64,000 nt of DNA. Origin: Pectobacterium carotovorum (GTDB lineage: Bacteria > Pseudomonadota > Gammaproteobacteria > Enterobacterales > Enterobacteriaceae). Shown here in pieces: positions 42,109-50,754 of this stretch. A program made the translations under genes and the position numbers. The stretch is from assembly GCF_033898505.1 (NCBI RefSeq), contig NZ_JAXAFK010000002.1, positions 434,001 to 498,000 of the forward strand, in the 5' to 3' direction. The notes below the pieces were generated by a model. The model was not told the origin of the DNA and did not search any database. It worked only from the letters and a program-made list of their open reading frames with translations. How positions within the stretch are numbered: the first letter of the stretch is position 1; every line of letters starts with the position of its first letter.

Positions 42109-43308
42109 ATGAGTGAAATTACCCCTAACGATGGTGAAGAACTGGCGCTGCCGCTGGTGGCATTCGCCAATGACGTACGCGATGTGGCGGATATCGGCGA
42201 TCTCTTCACTCGCCTGAAACAGCCGGATGTACCGGTGATGTCCGGCGGTATTGCCGCTGCTCGTCAATGGTGTGAGCTGAATGTCCCGCCACGCATTTTG
42301 CTGGTAGATCTGGAAGGCGCGCACTGGCCGCTTCCGGCACTGGAAGAGCTGCTGAGCGTCTGCGGTCCAACCAGCCAGGTGATTGCGACGGGCAAAGAGC
42401 AGGATGTCGGCTTATACCGCGCGCTGCTTCAGGCTGGCGTGGTGGACTATCTGGTGAAGCCGTTCACGCTGGATCTGCTGGCCGCAACGCTGGCGAAGTG
42501 TGAAGGCCAACAGGCCGGGCCAGAATATGCCCGCATGGGCAGGACGATTGCGGTCGTCGGCGCCAGCGGCGGAAGCGGGGCAAGTACCGTAGCGATGGGG
42601 CTGAGCCGCCTGCTGTCCGGCGAACGTCATTTGCCCGTCGCGCTGGTGGATTTCGATCGCCGTAACGGCGATCAACTGCTGCTGCAAGGGCAAACCGATG
42701 ACGCGGGGCTGGCGGCAGTGCTGGAAACGCAGGAGCTGGATACCCGACTCTTGCAGCGCGCCATGCTGCGGGTGGATACCCGCCTGCATCTGCTGGCGCA
42801 GAAGCCGGAGCTGGGCGAATTGGGGCCAGTTGACGTAGATAACGTGCTGAATCTCGGCGGGGCGCTGTGCCGCATGTTCAATCAGGTGATCTGGGATCTG
42901 CCCAGCAGCTATCCGACCGGAGCGCTGGATGTGCTGACCTACGCGGATCTGCGCATCATCGTGACGGAATTGACGCTTCAGGATGCGCGTAATGTGCGGC
43001 GCGTACTGAATGAGATCGGCGACGAAAGCGAAGGGCAACGTCTGTTGCTGGTGCATAACCAAAGCCGTTTTGCCACGTCCGCGCCGCTCAGTCGCGATCA
43101 GTTCGAACAATTTACTGGCCGGAAGATTGATGTCGTGCTGCCGAACGCGGGTCACGCGTTATCGCAGAGCCTGACGCTCGGCGCACTGAATCTGGCTGCG
43201 GCGCCTGCTTTCCAGCAGGGCTTGCGCCAACTGGTCGATCTGGCCTGTGGCGTGCGCGCCAGACCGGCGGAAAAACGCTGGTTCTCACGTTGGTTAAAAC
43301 GCGCCTGA
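42109..43308 (+). CDS. tadZ: Pilus polar-localisation ATPase TadZ (CpaE)
   Basis: A 399-residue protein with an N-terminal receiver-like domain (VALPLVAFANDVRDV ... LLQAGVVDYLVKPFTLDLLAATL, residues ~10-135), in which the phospho-acceptor environment is degenerate, and a MinD/ParA-like P-loop ATPase. The Walker A variant GASGGSGASTVAMGLS is at about 150-165 and VALVDFDRRNGD follows at about 178. TadZ proteins place the Tad machine in the cell. It starts at ATG 42109. The small basic tail KRWFSRWLKRA may contact the membrane. Confidence 0.92.
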   Translation: MSEITPNDGEELALPLVAFANDVRDVADIGDLFTRLKQPDVPVMSGGIAAARQWCELNVPPRILLVDLEGAHWPLPALEELLSVCGPTSQVIATGKEQDVGLYRALLQAGVVDYLVKPFTLDLLAATLAKCEGQQAGPEYARMGRTIAVVGASGGSGASTVAMGLSRLLSGERHLPVALVDFDRRNGDQLLLQGQTDDAGLAAVLETQELDTRLLQRAMLRVDTRLHLLAQKPELGELGPVDVDNVLNLGGALCRMFNQVIWDLPSSYPTGALDVLTYADLRIIVTELTLQDARNVRRVLNEIGDESEGQRLLLVHNQSRFATSAPLSRDQFEQFTGRKIDVVLPNAGHALSQSLTLGALNLAAAPAFQQGLRQLVDLACGVRARPAEKRWFSRWLKRA

Positions 43309-43386
43309 TGATGTTCAGCGTGCGCCGTTTTTCAAAGATGAACGGACTATTTTAGGGTTACGGACTGTTTTTTGGGGTTCAGGATT

Positions 43387-44790
43387 ATGTTGATTCGCAA
43401 GAATAACCTGCAAAAAAGCGAAGCAGGAAAAAGCACGCCTCAGCCTGCGCCTGCTGCCAACGTGGCAGAACTGAAAACGCGTCCGGCTGCGGAGAACCGC
43501 ACACAGCCTGCGGCGAACACTGCGTCTGGATCTGCTCCGGCAGCTCGCCAGACGGACAACCGGACCAGCCAGCGCCGGATTATTCGCGCACAGCTCTACG
43601 ATCAGATCGACGCAGGCAAAGCGGCGATGATGGGGCGCGACAAGCTGCTGGTGCAGATCGAAACGGTAATCCGCCGCATCTGTGATGAGCAGCGCCTGCA
43701 GCTTTCCCGGCAGGAAGAGGAAGCCATTGCCGCCGAAATGCTGGACGAGATGACTGGGATCGGGCCGATCCAGCCGCTGCTGTCGGATGACACGGTCAAC
43801 GATATTCTGGTTAACGGCGCCGGTCAGGTGTTTGTCGAGCGTTTTGGCAAACTGGAACTGTCGCCGATTACCTTCATTGATGAAGAGCATGTGTTTAACA
43901 CCGCGCAGCGCATTGCTGCCGCAGTAGGGCGCCGTATCGACGAAGCCAGCCCGATGGTGGATGCGCGTCTGCCGGACGGTAGTCGCGTCAACGTTATCAC
44001 CTACCCGCTGGCGATCGACGGTACTACGATCTCGATCCGTAAGTTCATGCGCCGCAACCTGTCGCTGGAAATGCTGGCGGAGCGCCGCTGCATGTCCTAC
44101 GCGATGGCGGATGTCCTGAACAAAGCGATGCAGGCGCGCGTTAACGTCATTGTTTCCGGCGGAACGGGCGCGGGGAAAACCACCTTGCTGAATGCGCTGT
44201 CGCAGAAGATCGGCAGTACCGATCGCATTATCACCATTGAAGATGCCGCTGAACTGCAATTGCAGCAGGAACATGTGGTCAGGCTGGAAACCCGTCCTGT
44301 CAGCGCCGAAGGCACCGGCCGCGTCGATCAGCGCGATCTGATGCGTAACGCCCTGCGTATGCGCCCTGACCGCATCATTCTGGGCGAGGTACGCGGCGGC
44401 GAGAGCTTTGACATGTTGCAAGCGATGAACACTGGCCACGACGGTTCGCTGTGTACGGTACACGCCAATACCTCGCGCGATGCGATACAGCGTCTGGAAA
44501 ACATGGTGATGATGGCGAACATGCAGCTGCCGCTGATGGCGATCCGCCGTCAGATCGCCAGTGCGGTTCATCTGATCGTGCAGATCGAACGTATGCGCGA
44601 CGGCATGCGCCGCGTGGTATCCATCACTGAAGTGTGCGGCATGGAGAACGAAGTGATCCAACTTCAGGATCTGTTCAGCTTCAACATTCAGGGGATGGAC
44701 GGGCAGGGCCTGTTGACGGGTGAATATGTTCAGCACATCCAGCGTCCGCAGTTCTACAGCGACAAATCGCACCTGTTTGATGCGCAGTAA
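43387..44790 (+). CDS. tadA: Tad secretion ATPase TadA (CpaF)
   Basis: A 467-residue GspE/PilT-type hexameric ATPase that powers Flp assembly. Walker A is G258-G-T-G-A-G-K264-T-T. The Asp box MRNALRMRPDRIILGEVRGGE (about residues 318-338) has Walker B and the adjoining GEVRGGE. The N-terminal 75 residues are an Ala/Pro-rich linker. CpaF-typical blocks are DEMTGIGPIQPLLSDDTVNDILVNG (about 120-144) and VVSITEVCGMENE near the C-terminus. ATG 43387 is preferred over the frame start at 43372. It is the cytoplasmic motor working with TadB/TadC. Confidence 0.95.
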   Translation: MLIRKNNLQKSEAGKSTPQPAPAANVAELKTRPAAENRTQPAANTASGSAPAARQTDNRTSQRRIIRAQLYDQIDAGKAAMMGRDKLLVQIETVIRRICDEQRLQLSRQEEEAIAAEMLDEMTGIGPIQPLLSDDTVNDILVNGAGQVFVERFGKLELSPITFIDEEHVFNTAQRIAAAVGRRIDEASPMVDARLPDGSRVNVITYPLAIDGTTISIRKFMRRNLSLEMLAERRCMSYAMADVLNKAMQARVNVIVSGGTGAGKTTLLNALSQKIGSTDRIITIEDAAELQLQQEHVVRLETRPVSAEGTGRVDQRDLMRNALRMRPDRIILGEVRGGESFDMLQAMNTGHDGSLCTVHANTSRDAIQRLENMVMMANMQLPLMAIRRQIASAVHLIVQIERMRDGMRRVVSITEVCGMENEVIQLQDLFSFNIQGMDGQGLLTGEYVQHIQRPQFYSDKSHLFDAQ

Positions 44791-44808
44791 GGGACGAAGG
44801 AGACGCCG

Positions 44809-45789
44809 ATGAGTGACGCACGTCTGAACCTGATTACGCTGCTGGTGTTTTGCAGCGTGCTGATGCTGCTTCTGGCGGTCAACGCCTGGAGAAAATCACG
44901 GCAGCAGCGCATGCAGCGCGAACAGCGCTGGCAGCAGATTTTGAACGAGGTCAGCCCGTCGGCTGCCGCAGTCGCGTCTGATTCGATCCTGCGTGATGAG
45001 ATCAGAACGCCGCTGATGGGTGTCCCGGTGATTGGACGTTGGCTGGCCATCCTGTGGGCGCAGATGACGTTCATTGGCTGGAAAAAGAACCTGCTTCAGC
45101 GCGCTCTGGCGCTGGCGGCGGTCTGCCTGATACTCGGTATGATTCTGGGACAGCGTACTCTGCTGCCGCTCACGATGGGGCTGCTCTTTACGCTGCTGCT
45201 GTTTGTCAGCATTGGCCTGCTGCTGTTCCGTTCAACGTTGCAGAAACACCTGAAAGCACTGCGCGAGAGCCTGCCGGAAGCGATTGATGCCATTACCCGC
45301 AGCTGTCGTGCCGGTGTACCCGTTGCCAATACCTTCTCGATTGTCGCTGAGCACCTGACCGGGCCGCTGGCGAATGAATTCAAGACGATCGATCACTGGC
45401 TACGGCTGGGGATTCCGCTGCGTCAGGTGATCCAGGCCTCGGCTACGCGGGTACCGATGTCCGAATACCGTTTCTTCGTGGTGATTCTGATCATCAATCA
45501 GGAAGCGGGTGGGCGACTGGGAGAAACGCTGGAGCGTCTGTCTGCCACGCTGCGTGAACGTCGTGAGCTGCAACTTAAAGTGCAATCCAAGACGTCCGAG
45601 GCGCGGGCATCCGCCAAGATTGTTGCCGCTCTGTTTCCCAGCTGTCTGGCCTATCTGTACATGAAATCACCGGAGGATTTTAGTTTCCTGTTCTCCGATC
45701 CAGTGGGAACGTCGGTGCTGATTTACGCCTTGTGCAGCGTCTCGGTCGGCATGTTGATCACGCACGTTATGGTTAAGCGAATAGGGTAA
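44809..45789 (+). CDS. tadB: Tad inner-membrane platform protein TadB
   Basis: A 326-residue GspF-like inner-membrane protein. Hydrophobic helices lie at about residues 5-24, 98-118, 122-145 and, after the cytoplasmic GspF domain, 265-282 and 300-320. The GspF domain carries LRESLPEAIDAITRSCRAGVPVANTFSIVAEHLTGPLANEF (about residues 149-190) and INQEAGGRLGETLERLSATLRERRELQLK (about 227-255). It pairs with TadC as the platform for the TadA motor. It starts at ATG 44809, 18 bases past tadA. Confidence 0.93.
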   Translation: MSDARLNLITLLVFCSVLMLLLAVNAWRKSRQQRMQREQRWQQILNEVSPSAAAVASDSILRDEIRTPLMGVPVIGRWLAILWAQMTFIGWKKNLLQRALALAAVCLILGMILGQRTLLPLTMGLLFTLLLFVSIGLLLFRSTLQKHLKALRESLPEAIDAITRSCRAGVPVANTFSIVAEHLTGPLANEFKTIDHWLRLGIPLRQVIQASATRVPMSEYRFFVVILIINQEAGGRLGETLERLSATLRERRELQLKVQSKTSEARASAKIVAALFPSCLAYLYMKSPEDFSFLFSDPVGTSVLIYALCSVSVGMLITHVMVKRIG

Positions 45790-45803
45790 AGGGAGAGCCA
45801 TTC

Positions 45804-46763
45804 ATGACTGTTTTTGACGATCCCTTACTGCTGCTGGCGCTCGTGCTAATGGTGGCGGGGATTTACCTGGCACGTATGCAGCATAAAACGCAGCAATACA
45901 AGCAACTGGAAATTCGCATGCGCGGGCATCTGCCCATCGCCTCTATAGAGGCGGCCTCTCAGGAAAACATCCTGAGAGGCCAGGGAACCACATTATCTCC
46001 CCTGCTGGAAAAGCTGTTGCAGCCGCTGGCTACACAGGGCGAGCGCCTGTCGGGATCGGAACGCGATCGCCGCAATCTGCGCCGCCTGCTGGATCTGGCC
46101 GGGATCCGCCGCAACGAAGCGGTGGGCTGGCTGGTGATGGGAAAATTTGCTGCCGGGGCGCTGCTTGCTATCGCGCTGGTGTGGGGCTGGTTGCCGCCTG
46201 CTGACCGTGCGGGACTGACGGGCGTTGCGGCAGGGCTGATTGGCTTCTTTGTCGGCTCGATGGTGCCGGAGTGGTGGCTGAAGTGGCGTGCGGCAAGCCG
46301 AGGCGAAAAGCTGGCACGCGCGGTGCCGGATGCACTGGATCTGATGGTGGTCTGTGCCGAAGCCGGTCTGCCGATTGGGCGCGTGTTGCAGGTGGTATCG
46401 AAGGAGCTAGGGCTGTCTTCACCGGAAATGGCGGATGAATTGCACTACACCGCCGCCGAATTGCAGATCCTGTCGGATCGTACGCTGGCGATGAAACATC
46501 TGGCGGAACGTACCCGCGTCAGTGAGATTGAAAGCATGGTGGCGACGCTAATTCAGGCGGAGCGCTACGGTACGCCGCTGTCTCAGGCGCTGCGCACGAT
46601 TGCGGATGAAAGCCGCAAGACGCTGATTCTGAGTCTGGAAGAGAAGGCGGGTAAATTGCCAGCACAGCTGAGCGTGCCGCTGATGGCGCTGATCCTGCCA
46701 CCGATCATCGCCATTATGGCGTCGCCTGCACTGGTGCGAGTGATCCGCCTGCTGGCGCAATAG
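45804..46763 (+). CDS. tadC: Tad inner-membrane platform protein TadC
   Basis: A 319-residue paralogue of TadB with the same GspF-type plan. An N-terminal helix (about residues 5-22) is followed by a cytoplasmic segment, two central helices (about 113-153) and the GspF domain with ARAVPDALDLMVVCAEAGLPIGRVLQVVSKELG (about 171-203) and TLIQAERYGTPLSQALRTIADESRK (about 249-273). The last helix is VPLMALILPPIIAIMASPALVRVI. It starts at ATG 45804, 14 bases after tadB. Confidence 0.93.
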   Translation: MTVFDDPLLLLALVLMVAGIYLARMQHKTQQYKQLEIRMRGHLPIASIEAASQENILRGQGTTLSPLLEKLLQPLATQGERLSGSERDRRNLRRLLDLAGIRRNEAVGWLVMGKFAAGALLAIALVWGWLPPADRAGLTGVAAGLIGFFVGSMVPEWWLKWRAASRGEKLARAVPDALDLMVVCAEAGLPIGRVLQVVSKELGLSSPEMADELHYTAAELQILSDRTLAMKHLAERTRVSEIESMVATLIQAERYGTPLSQALRTIADESRKTLILSLEEKAGKLPAQLSVPLMALILPPIIAIMASPALVRVIRLLAQ

Positions 46764-46863
46764 CGTTTTATTTTTAACATATTGATTTTTAGTTCTTTTA
46801 AATACATTGATTCCCGGTATAGACCGGAAATCACAACGGTTACAACCGATGGAGTTATCGAAG

Positions 46864-47715
46864 ATGGTCGATCTGGTAGCAAAACTTAAGCGCGGCGCGC
46901 CCATGCTGGCACTGCTGATTGTCAGTACCGTGCTGGCGGGATGCGGCAGCTCGATGGCGATTAAAGGCAGTAAGGATGAGGGCCTGCGTCTGGCGCGGCT
47001 GCTGCGCGATCAAGGGCGTGTGGAAGCGGCGACGGAAGTGTACGCGCGTCTCGACAGCCGCGATGCGCTGAAAGGGGCTGAGATGCTGGAGTATGCCAGT
47101 GTTGCGGCGCTGGCGCGTTCACCGCAGCAAACGCTGGAGCTGTACGGGCGAGCACGTCAGGCGCTGGGCGGCGATACCAACAAAATGACGCCGGAAGAAG
47201 CACTGGCTGTGTGTTTGGGAATGGGCCGTGCGCAGTTGGCTCTGGGACGTAATGCGATGGCGCAGACCGATTTTGCCTGTGCGCTGAAAGCACAGCCGAA
47301 CGACGCGGGCGCTCTCAATGGCATGGGCGTGGTGGTGGATGCCTCAGGCAAACACGCAGAAGCGCGCCAGCTGTTTGAAAAAGCGTTGCAAATAAACCCG
47401 GCAGATGTCGCAGCGCTCAACAATCTGGCGCTTTCTTGGCTGGCAAGCGGCAATGCGGATAAAGCTATTTCTCTGCTTCGCTCGGTGGATGAGAGTAATG
47501 CAACTGGCCGACTGAATCTGGCGCTAGCCTACCTCTCCGAGGGCAGAGACACTGACGCGCGTTCGGCGCTGGCGACCATTGCCCAGCCACAGCGCATTGA
47601 TGGCCTGATCGACGAGCTGAATCTGCGTTTACAGCAGATGCAGCAGGATAAATCCCGTGGTGAAGCGCTGCTGTTATCCAGCCGCCAACGCCTGCAATTG
47701 AGTACGCCTGAGTAA
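46864..47715 (+). CDS. tadD: Tad pilotin-like TPR lipoprotein TadD
   Basis: A 283-residue lipoprotein with TPR repeats that in Tad systems helps secretin assembly. ATG 46864 has GGAG at normal spacing. Met codons at 46849 and 46807 have no such site. The lipobox VLAGC gives lipid anchor Cys at about residue 25. TPR-like units are visible at about residues 37-70, 125-165 (QTDFACALKAQPNDAGALNGMGVVVDASGKHAEARQLFEKALQINPADVAALNNLALSWLASGNADKAI) and onward. The stop codon overlaps the tadE start (TAATG). Confidence 0.9.
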   Translation: MVDLVAKLKRGAPMLALLIVSTVLAGCGSSMAIKGSKDEGLRLARLLRDQGRVEAATEVYARLDSRDALKGAEMLEYASVAALARSPQQTLELYGRARQALGGDTNKMTPEEALAVCLGMGRAQLALGRNAMAQTDFACALKAQPNDAGALNGMGVVVDASGKHAEARQLFEKALQINPADVAALNNLALSWLASGNADKAISLLRSVDESNATGRLNLALAYLSEGRDTDARSALATIAQPQRIDGLIDELNLRLQQMQQDKSRGEALLLSSRQRLQLSTPE

Positions 47716-48275
47716 TGGCGTGGCTTCGTAATCTCGGCCCGTGGCGTGATAAGGGCACTGTGCAAAGTATCGTGCCGCGCCATGAACGCCACTGGCGCAG
47801 CCCGTGCGGTGTGATCGCGACGGAAGTGGCGTTTCTGGTGCCGGTGGTGCTGGTCGGGGTGATGATGCTGTTTGAACTGGCGCGTATCGGGCTGGTGGTT
47901 GCCGCTGGCAGCGCCGCGCTGGATAAAGCCGTGCAGGCTTTCCGCCTCGATAATCTCGCGTCGGACAGCGCGGAACAGATGGGAACCCGCCTAAAGGCGA
48001 GGATGGTTGAAGCGGGATACGGTTACCTCAAGGAAGACGATTTAACCGTCAGCGTGTTGCACTTCGACAATCTGAGCCAGCTTGGCGGGCTGACCAATGG
48101 CAATAGCAGTCAGGACAATCCCAATGGTGAGGAAACGACGACGCTGCCGGTGTGGTCCGTGACGGTGCAGATTAAAAAAGCGTTTATCACGCCGCTGCCG
48201 GAGGTGTTAACGCTGGGAGACACCTTCCGCTACCAGTACAAACATGTGTTTGGGACGGAACTGCGCAATGACTGA
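47715..48275 (+). CDS. tadE: Tad pseudopilin TadE
   Basis: A 186-residue minor pilin-like protein. After ~30 residues comes the TadE motif CGVIATEVAFLVPVVLVGVMMLFELARIGLVV with the Glu required for pilin processing (residue ~36). The rest is an extracytoplasmic domain. ATG 47715 shares its A with the tadD stop and the tadE end overlaps tadF by 8 bases, so the three are translationally coupled. TadV is the expected processing peptidase. Confidence 0.9.
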   Translation: MAWLRNLGPWRDKGTVQSIVPRHERHWRSPCGVIATEVAFLVPVVLVGVMMLFELARIGLVVAAGSAALDKAVQAFRLDNLASDSAEQMGTRLKARMVEAGYGYLKEDDLTVSVLHFDNLSQLGGLTNGNSSQDNPNGEETTTLPVWSVTVQIKKAFITPLPEVLTLGDTFRYQYKHVFGTELRND

Positions 48276-48900
48276 TCGTTTATTGAAAACCAGTCGTTCG
48301 TTGAAAACCGGCTATTTCCTGAATGGGCTCCGCCGCTTCTGGTTTTCTCGTTGTGCTTCTACTGCGGTAGAAACCGCGCTGGCGTTTCCGATTGTGTTGG
48401 CGATTGGGTCGCTGTGTGCGGATATCTACACCGTCGGGCTGGAGCGCACGAGTATGGAACAGCGGGCGGGTGCCATCGCGTCAATATTAGCGATGCAGCA
48501 GAAGCTGGATGAGAAAGGCCTGCAAGGTCTGCTCGATACGGTGCTGCCAACGGAAGGGTTAGGCAATTACCAGCTGTTAATCAGCAACGTGCGCCAGACC
48601 GGGGAGCTGTACTGGCAGTTGAACAGAGGCACGGCAGAGGCGCTGTGCGCAGAAAGTGAAACCCTGCCGGGCGAGGAGTACCTCCCTGAACTGCCGGAAA
48701 GAGACCGTGAAGAGGGCAGCAAGAACACTTCCATGATGGTGGTAGAAATCTGCCGTCAGGGGAAAGATGTGAGCCTGCTGGGCGGGTTGTCGCTGGGTGG
48801 GTTGCTGCACGCCTCGTCGGTCAACCGGGTGGCTATCGGTGTGGTTGAACTGGATGAGGTACTCAGAAAAGAGGCCGGTCTGGAAGAAGAAGATCAATAG
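48268..48900 (+). CDS. tadF: Tad pseudopilin TadF
   Basis: A 210-residue TadE-like minor pilin. ATG 48268 lies inside the end of tadE; the longer frame from 48244 is not used. The TadF motif STAVETALAFPIVLAIGSLCADIYTVGLERTSMEQRAGAIASIL (about residues 32-75) carries the conserved Glu. The periplasmic part contains two Cys (ALCAESET, EICRQGKD) that may pair. It ends 177 bases before tadG in a gap with no obvious terminator. Confidence 0.88.
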   Translation: MTDRLLKTSRSLKTGYFLNGLRRFWFSRCASTAVETALAFPIVLAIGSLCADIYTVGLERTSMEQRAGAIASILAMQQKLDEKGLQGLLDTVLPTEGLGNYQLLISNVRQTGELYWQLNRGTAEALCAESETLPGEEYLPELPERDREEGSKNTSMMVVEICRQGKDVSLLGGLSLGGLLHASSVNRVAIGVVELDEVLRKEAGLEEEDQ

Positions 48901-49077
48901 CTACGGGTTTTATAAAAGACATAGAAGCGGCAAATAGACCGCAAACGGCAGCGAGTTTCTCGTTACCGGAATAACAAAACAATTAAGACAAATAACGTGT
49001 GAGCCATGTCGTTTTATTTTCCCGTTTTATGGGCGGGTTGAGTATGCGCTGAATCCAGGAATACAGGATAGGAAAGG

Positions 49078-50697
49078 ATGAAAAAAACCTTACAGAACAG
49101 AAGAGTAAAAAAAGACGCTACCGGAATCACTCTGTTCTGGCGTGAACGCCTGTCCGCTTTTATTCAGCAGGAAAAAGGGGCGGGTACGGGGTTTTATGTG
49201 TTGGGTGCGATGGCGTTGTTGGTGACGGCGGCTTTTATCGTGGATACCTCTACGGCGACCGGCGATGCGACGCAGATCAAACGCGCGACGGATGCCGCCG
49301 CGTTGGCTGTCGGGCATCAGGCGACCATTAACGGTGAAGAGTACAGCCAGGAAGAGACCAATAAGCTGGCATATGAATACGTCAAAAATAATCTGGGTAT
49401 AAATAAAGCCCTGAGTGAAAAACTGGTGGTGGGCGATGTGTCCGTTACGGAAGGACGTAACAGCGCGACGCGTAAAACCTATACCGTCACCGTCGCTTTC
49501 GAAACCAAGCCCAGCCTGCTGAGCCTCGGGGCGAGAAAGCAGGAAGTGTACTCGACCTCCGAAGTCATCAACCGCCCGACGGAAGTGGCTTTTGTGATGC
49601 CGGTGACGGGGGATATGAGTGATGCCGATATCCGTTCGCTGAAAAGCGTTAGCCGCAGCTTCGTTGAGCGCATGCTGAGCAGCGCAGACGGAAAACGCGA
49701 CAACCTGTGGCTGTCGCTGGTGCCGTACAGCCAGTCGGTTAGCGTATACGACGCAGAAGACGCCAACCGCATTCGGCGCTGGGCCGCACCGGGTGCGCTG
49801 AACCCGCCAGAGCTGCGTTCGCTCTTTGCCAGCGGCGTGGTGAGTAGTCTGGCTGACCGCCGTTTCCCGGATCGTCGCGCCAACCTGCTGTGCATGTACC
49901 GTGGGTTGGGACGGGAAGAAAACTTCTTCTGGGATGAACCCCCTGTCGGCCAATTTAAAATCTATTACCGTCACGATTTACCGCAAAACGGCAGCCCCGG
50001 CGCGCCACCAATCTCCTGGCGCGGCCCTAACCCTGATTTTGACGATACCGATGCGGTAGATACCCGCTGGATCGTGGCGGATAAAGGGTGCCCGAATGCT
50101 GCGCTGATGCCGCTGACCAATGAAGAAAGCAGGCTGAATCAGCGTATCGAACAGTTTTCTGCCCGTTTCAACGTGAACTACGCCATCGGTATGTCATGGG
50201 CGGGCGCAGCGCTGTCACCCAATATGCGCGGTTCAGACGGCTGGGGTGATGCCAAGCTGCCGCTGGATTTCAATCTGGACGGCAACGGTGACGGGCAAAA
50301 GGTGATCGTGATGATGGCCAACACGGTTGGTAACTGGTTCGACACCGACAGCTACAACTTCAACCGAAATGCATTCAGTGGTCAAACCGGCACGGATCCT
50401 GCCCGCTCCTTTGCCGCGCAGCGCTTCCGCGATCTGTGTTCCAGCTTCCGCGCGCGCAACATCAAATTCTATTTTGTCGGCATTCGCCCCGGCGACCCAG
50501 AGGATTTTGGCCGCAACCTGTTCGACGCCGAAGCGACGCCGGGCCTGCTGGTCTGCACCGAGGGTGAGAAACGGATGAGTTTTATCGACGGTGCAGGCTT
50601 CGGCGCAGAGGGCGTGGAGGATCAATTGATCCGACGCCTGGATCGTATTGCCGGCCAGATCGAAACCGAGGGCGGCTATGTTCGGCTGGTTGAATGA
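49078..50697 (+). CDS. tadG: Tad pilus-associated protein TadG
   Basis: A 539-residue protein. The N-terminal TadG motif FIQQEKGAGTGFYVLGAMALLVTAAFIVDTSTATGDATQIKRATDAAALAVGH (residues ~27-80) contains the membrane helix. The large extracytoplasmic part resembles a von Willebrand-A-like fold (VAFVMPVTGDMSDADIRSLKSVSRSFVERML, about 168-200), although a canonical MIDAS DxSxS is replaced by TGDMS. ATG 49078 follows AGGATAGGAAAGG. TadG anchors or modifies the pilus base. It ends 57 bases before the giant gene. Confidence 0.88.
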   Translation: MKKTLQNRRVKKDATGITLFWRERLSAFIQQEKGAGTGFYVLGAMALLVTAAFIVDTSTATGDATQIKRATDAAALAVGHQATINGEEYSQEETNKLAYEYVKNNLGINKALSEKLVVGDVSVTEGRNSATRKTYTVTVAFETKPSLLSLGARKQEVYSTSEVINRPTEVAFVMPVTGDMSDADIRSLKSVSRSFVERMLSSADGKRDNLWLSLVPYSQSVSVYDAEDANRIRRWAAPGALNPPELRSLFASGVVSSLADRRFPDRRANLLCMYRGLGREENFFWDEPPVGQFKIYYRHDLPQNGSPGAPPISWRGPNPDFDDTDAVDTRWIVADKGCPNAALMPLTNEESRLNQRIEQFSARFNVNYAIGMSWAGAALSPNMRGSDGWGDAKLPLDFNLDGNGDGQKVIVMMANTVGNWFDTDSYNFNRNAFSGQTGTDPARSFAAQRFRDLCSSFRARNIKFYFVGIRPGDPEDFGRNLFDAEATPGLLVCTEGEKRMSFIDGAGFGAEGVEDQLIRRLDRIAGQIETEGGYVRLVE

Positions 50698-50754
50698 TCG
50701 CTGAAGGTAGCCAGAAATGACGCGCTTTGCCCCTTTATTACAGGACATGACACG

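Noticed and set aside
43315..44772. 485-codon open frame on the minus strand opposite tadA
   Set aside because: Antisense shadow of a GC-rich, well-conserved coding gene; composition is His/Arg/Gln-rich with no family features, and tadA on the other strand has clear Walker motifs.
49078..50697. TadG as a VWA integrin-like adhesin with working MIDAS
   Set aside because: The metal site pattern DxSxS is not present; the region reads TGDMSDAD, so metal binding is doubtful.
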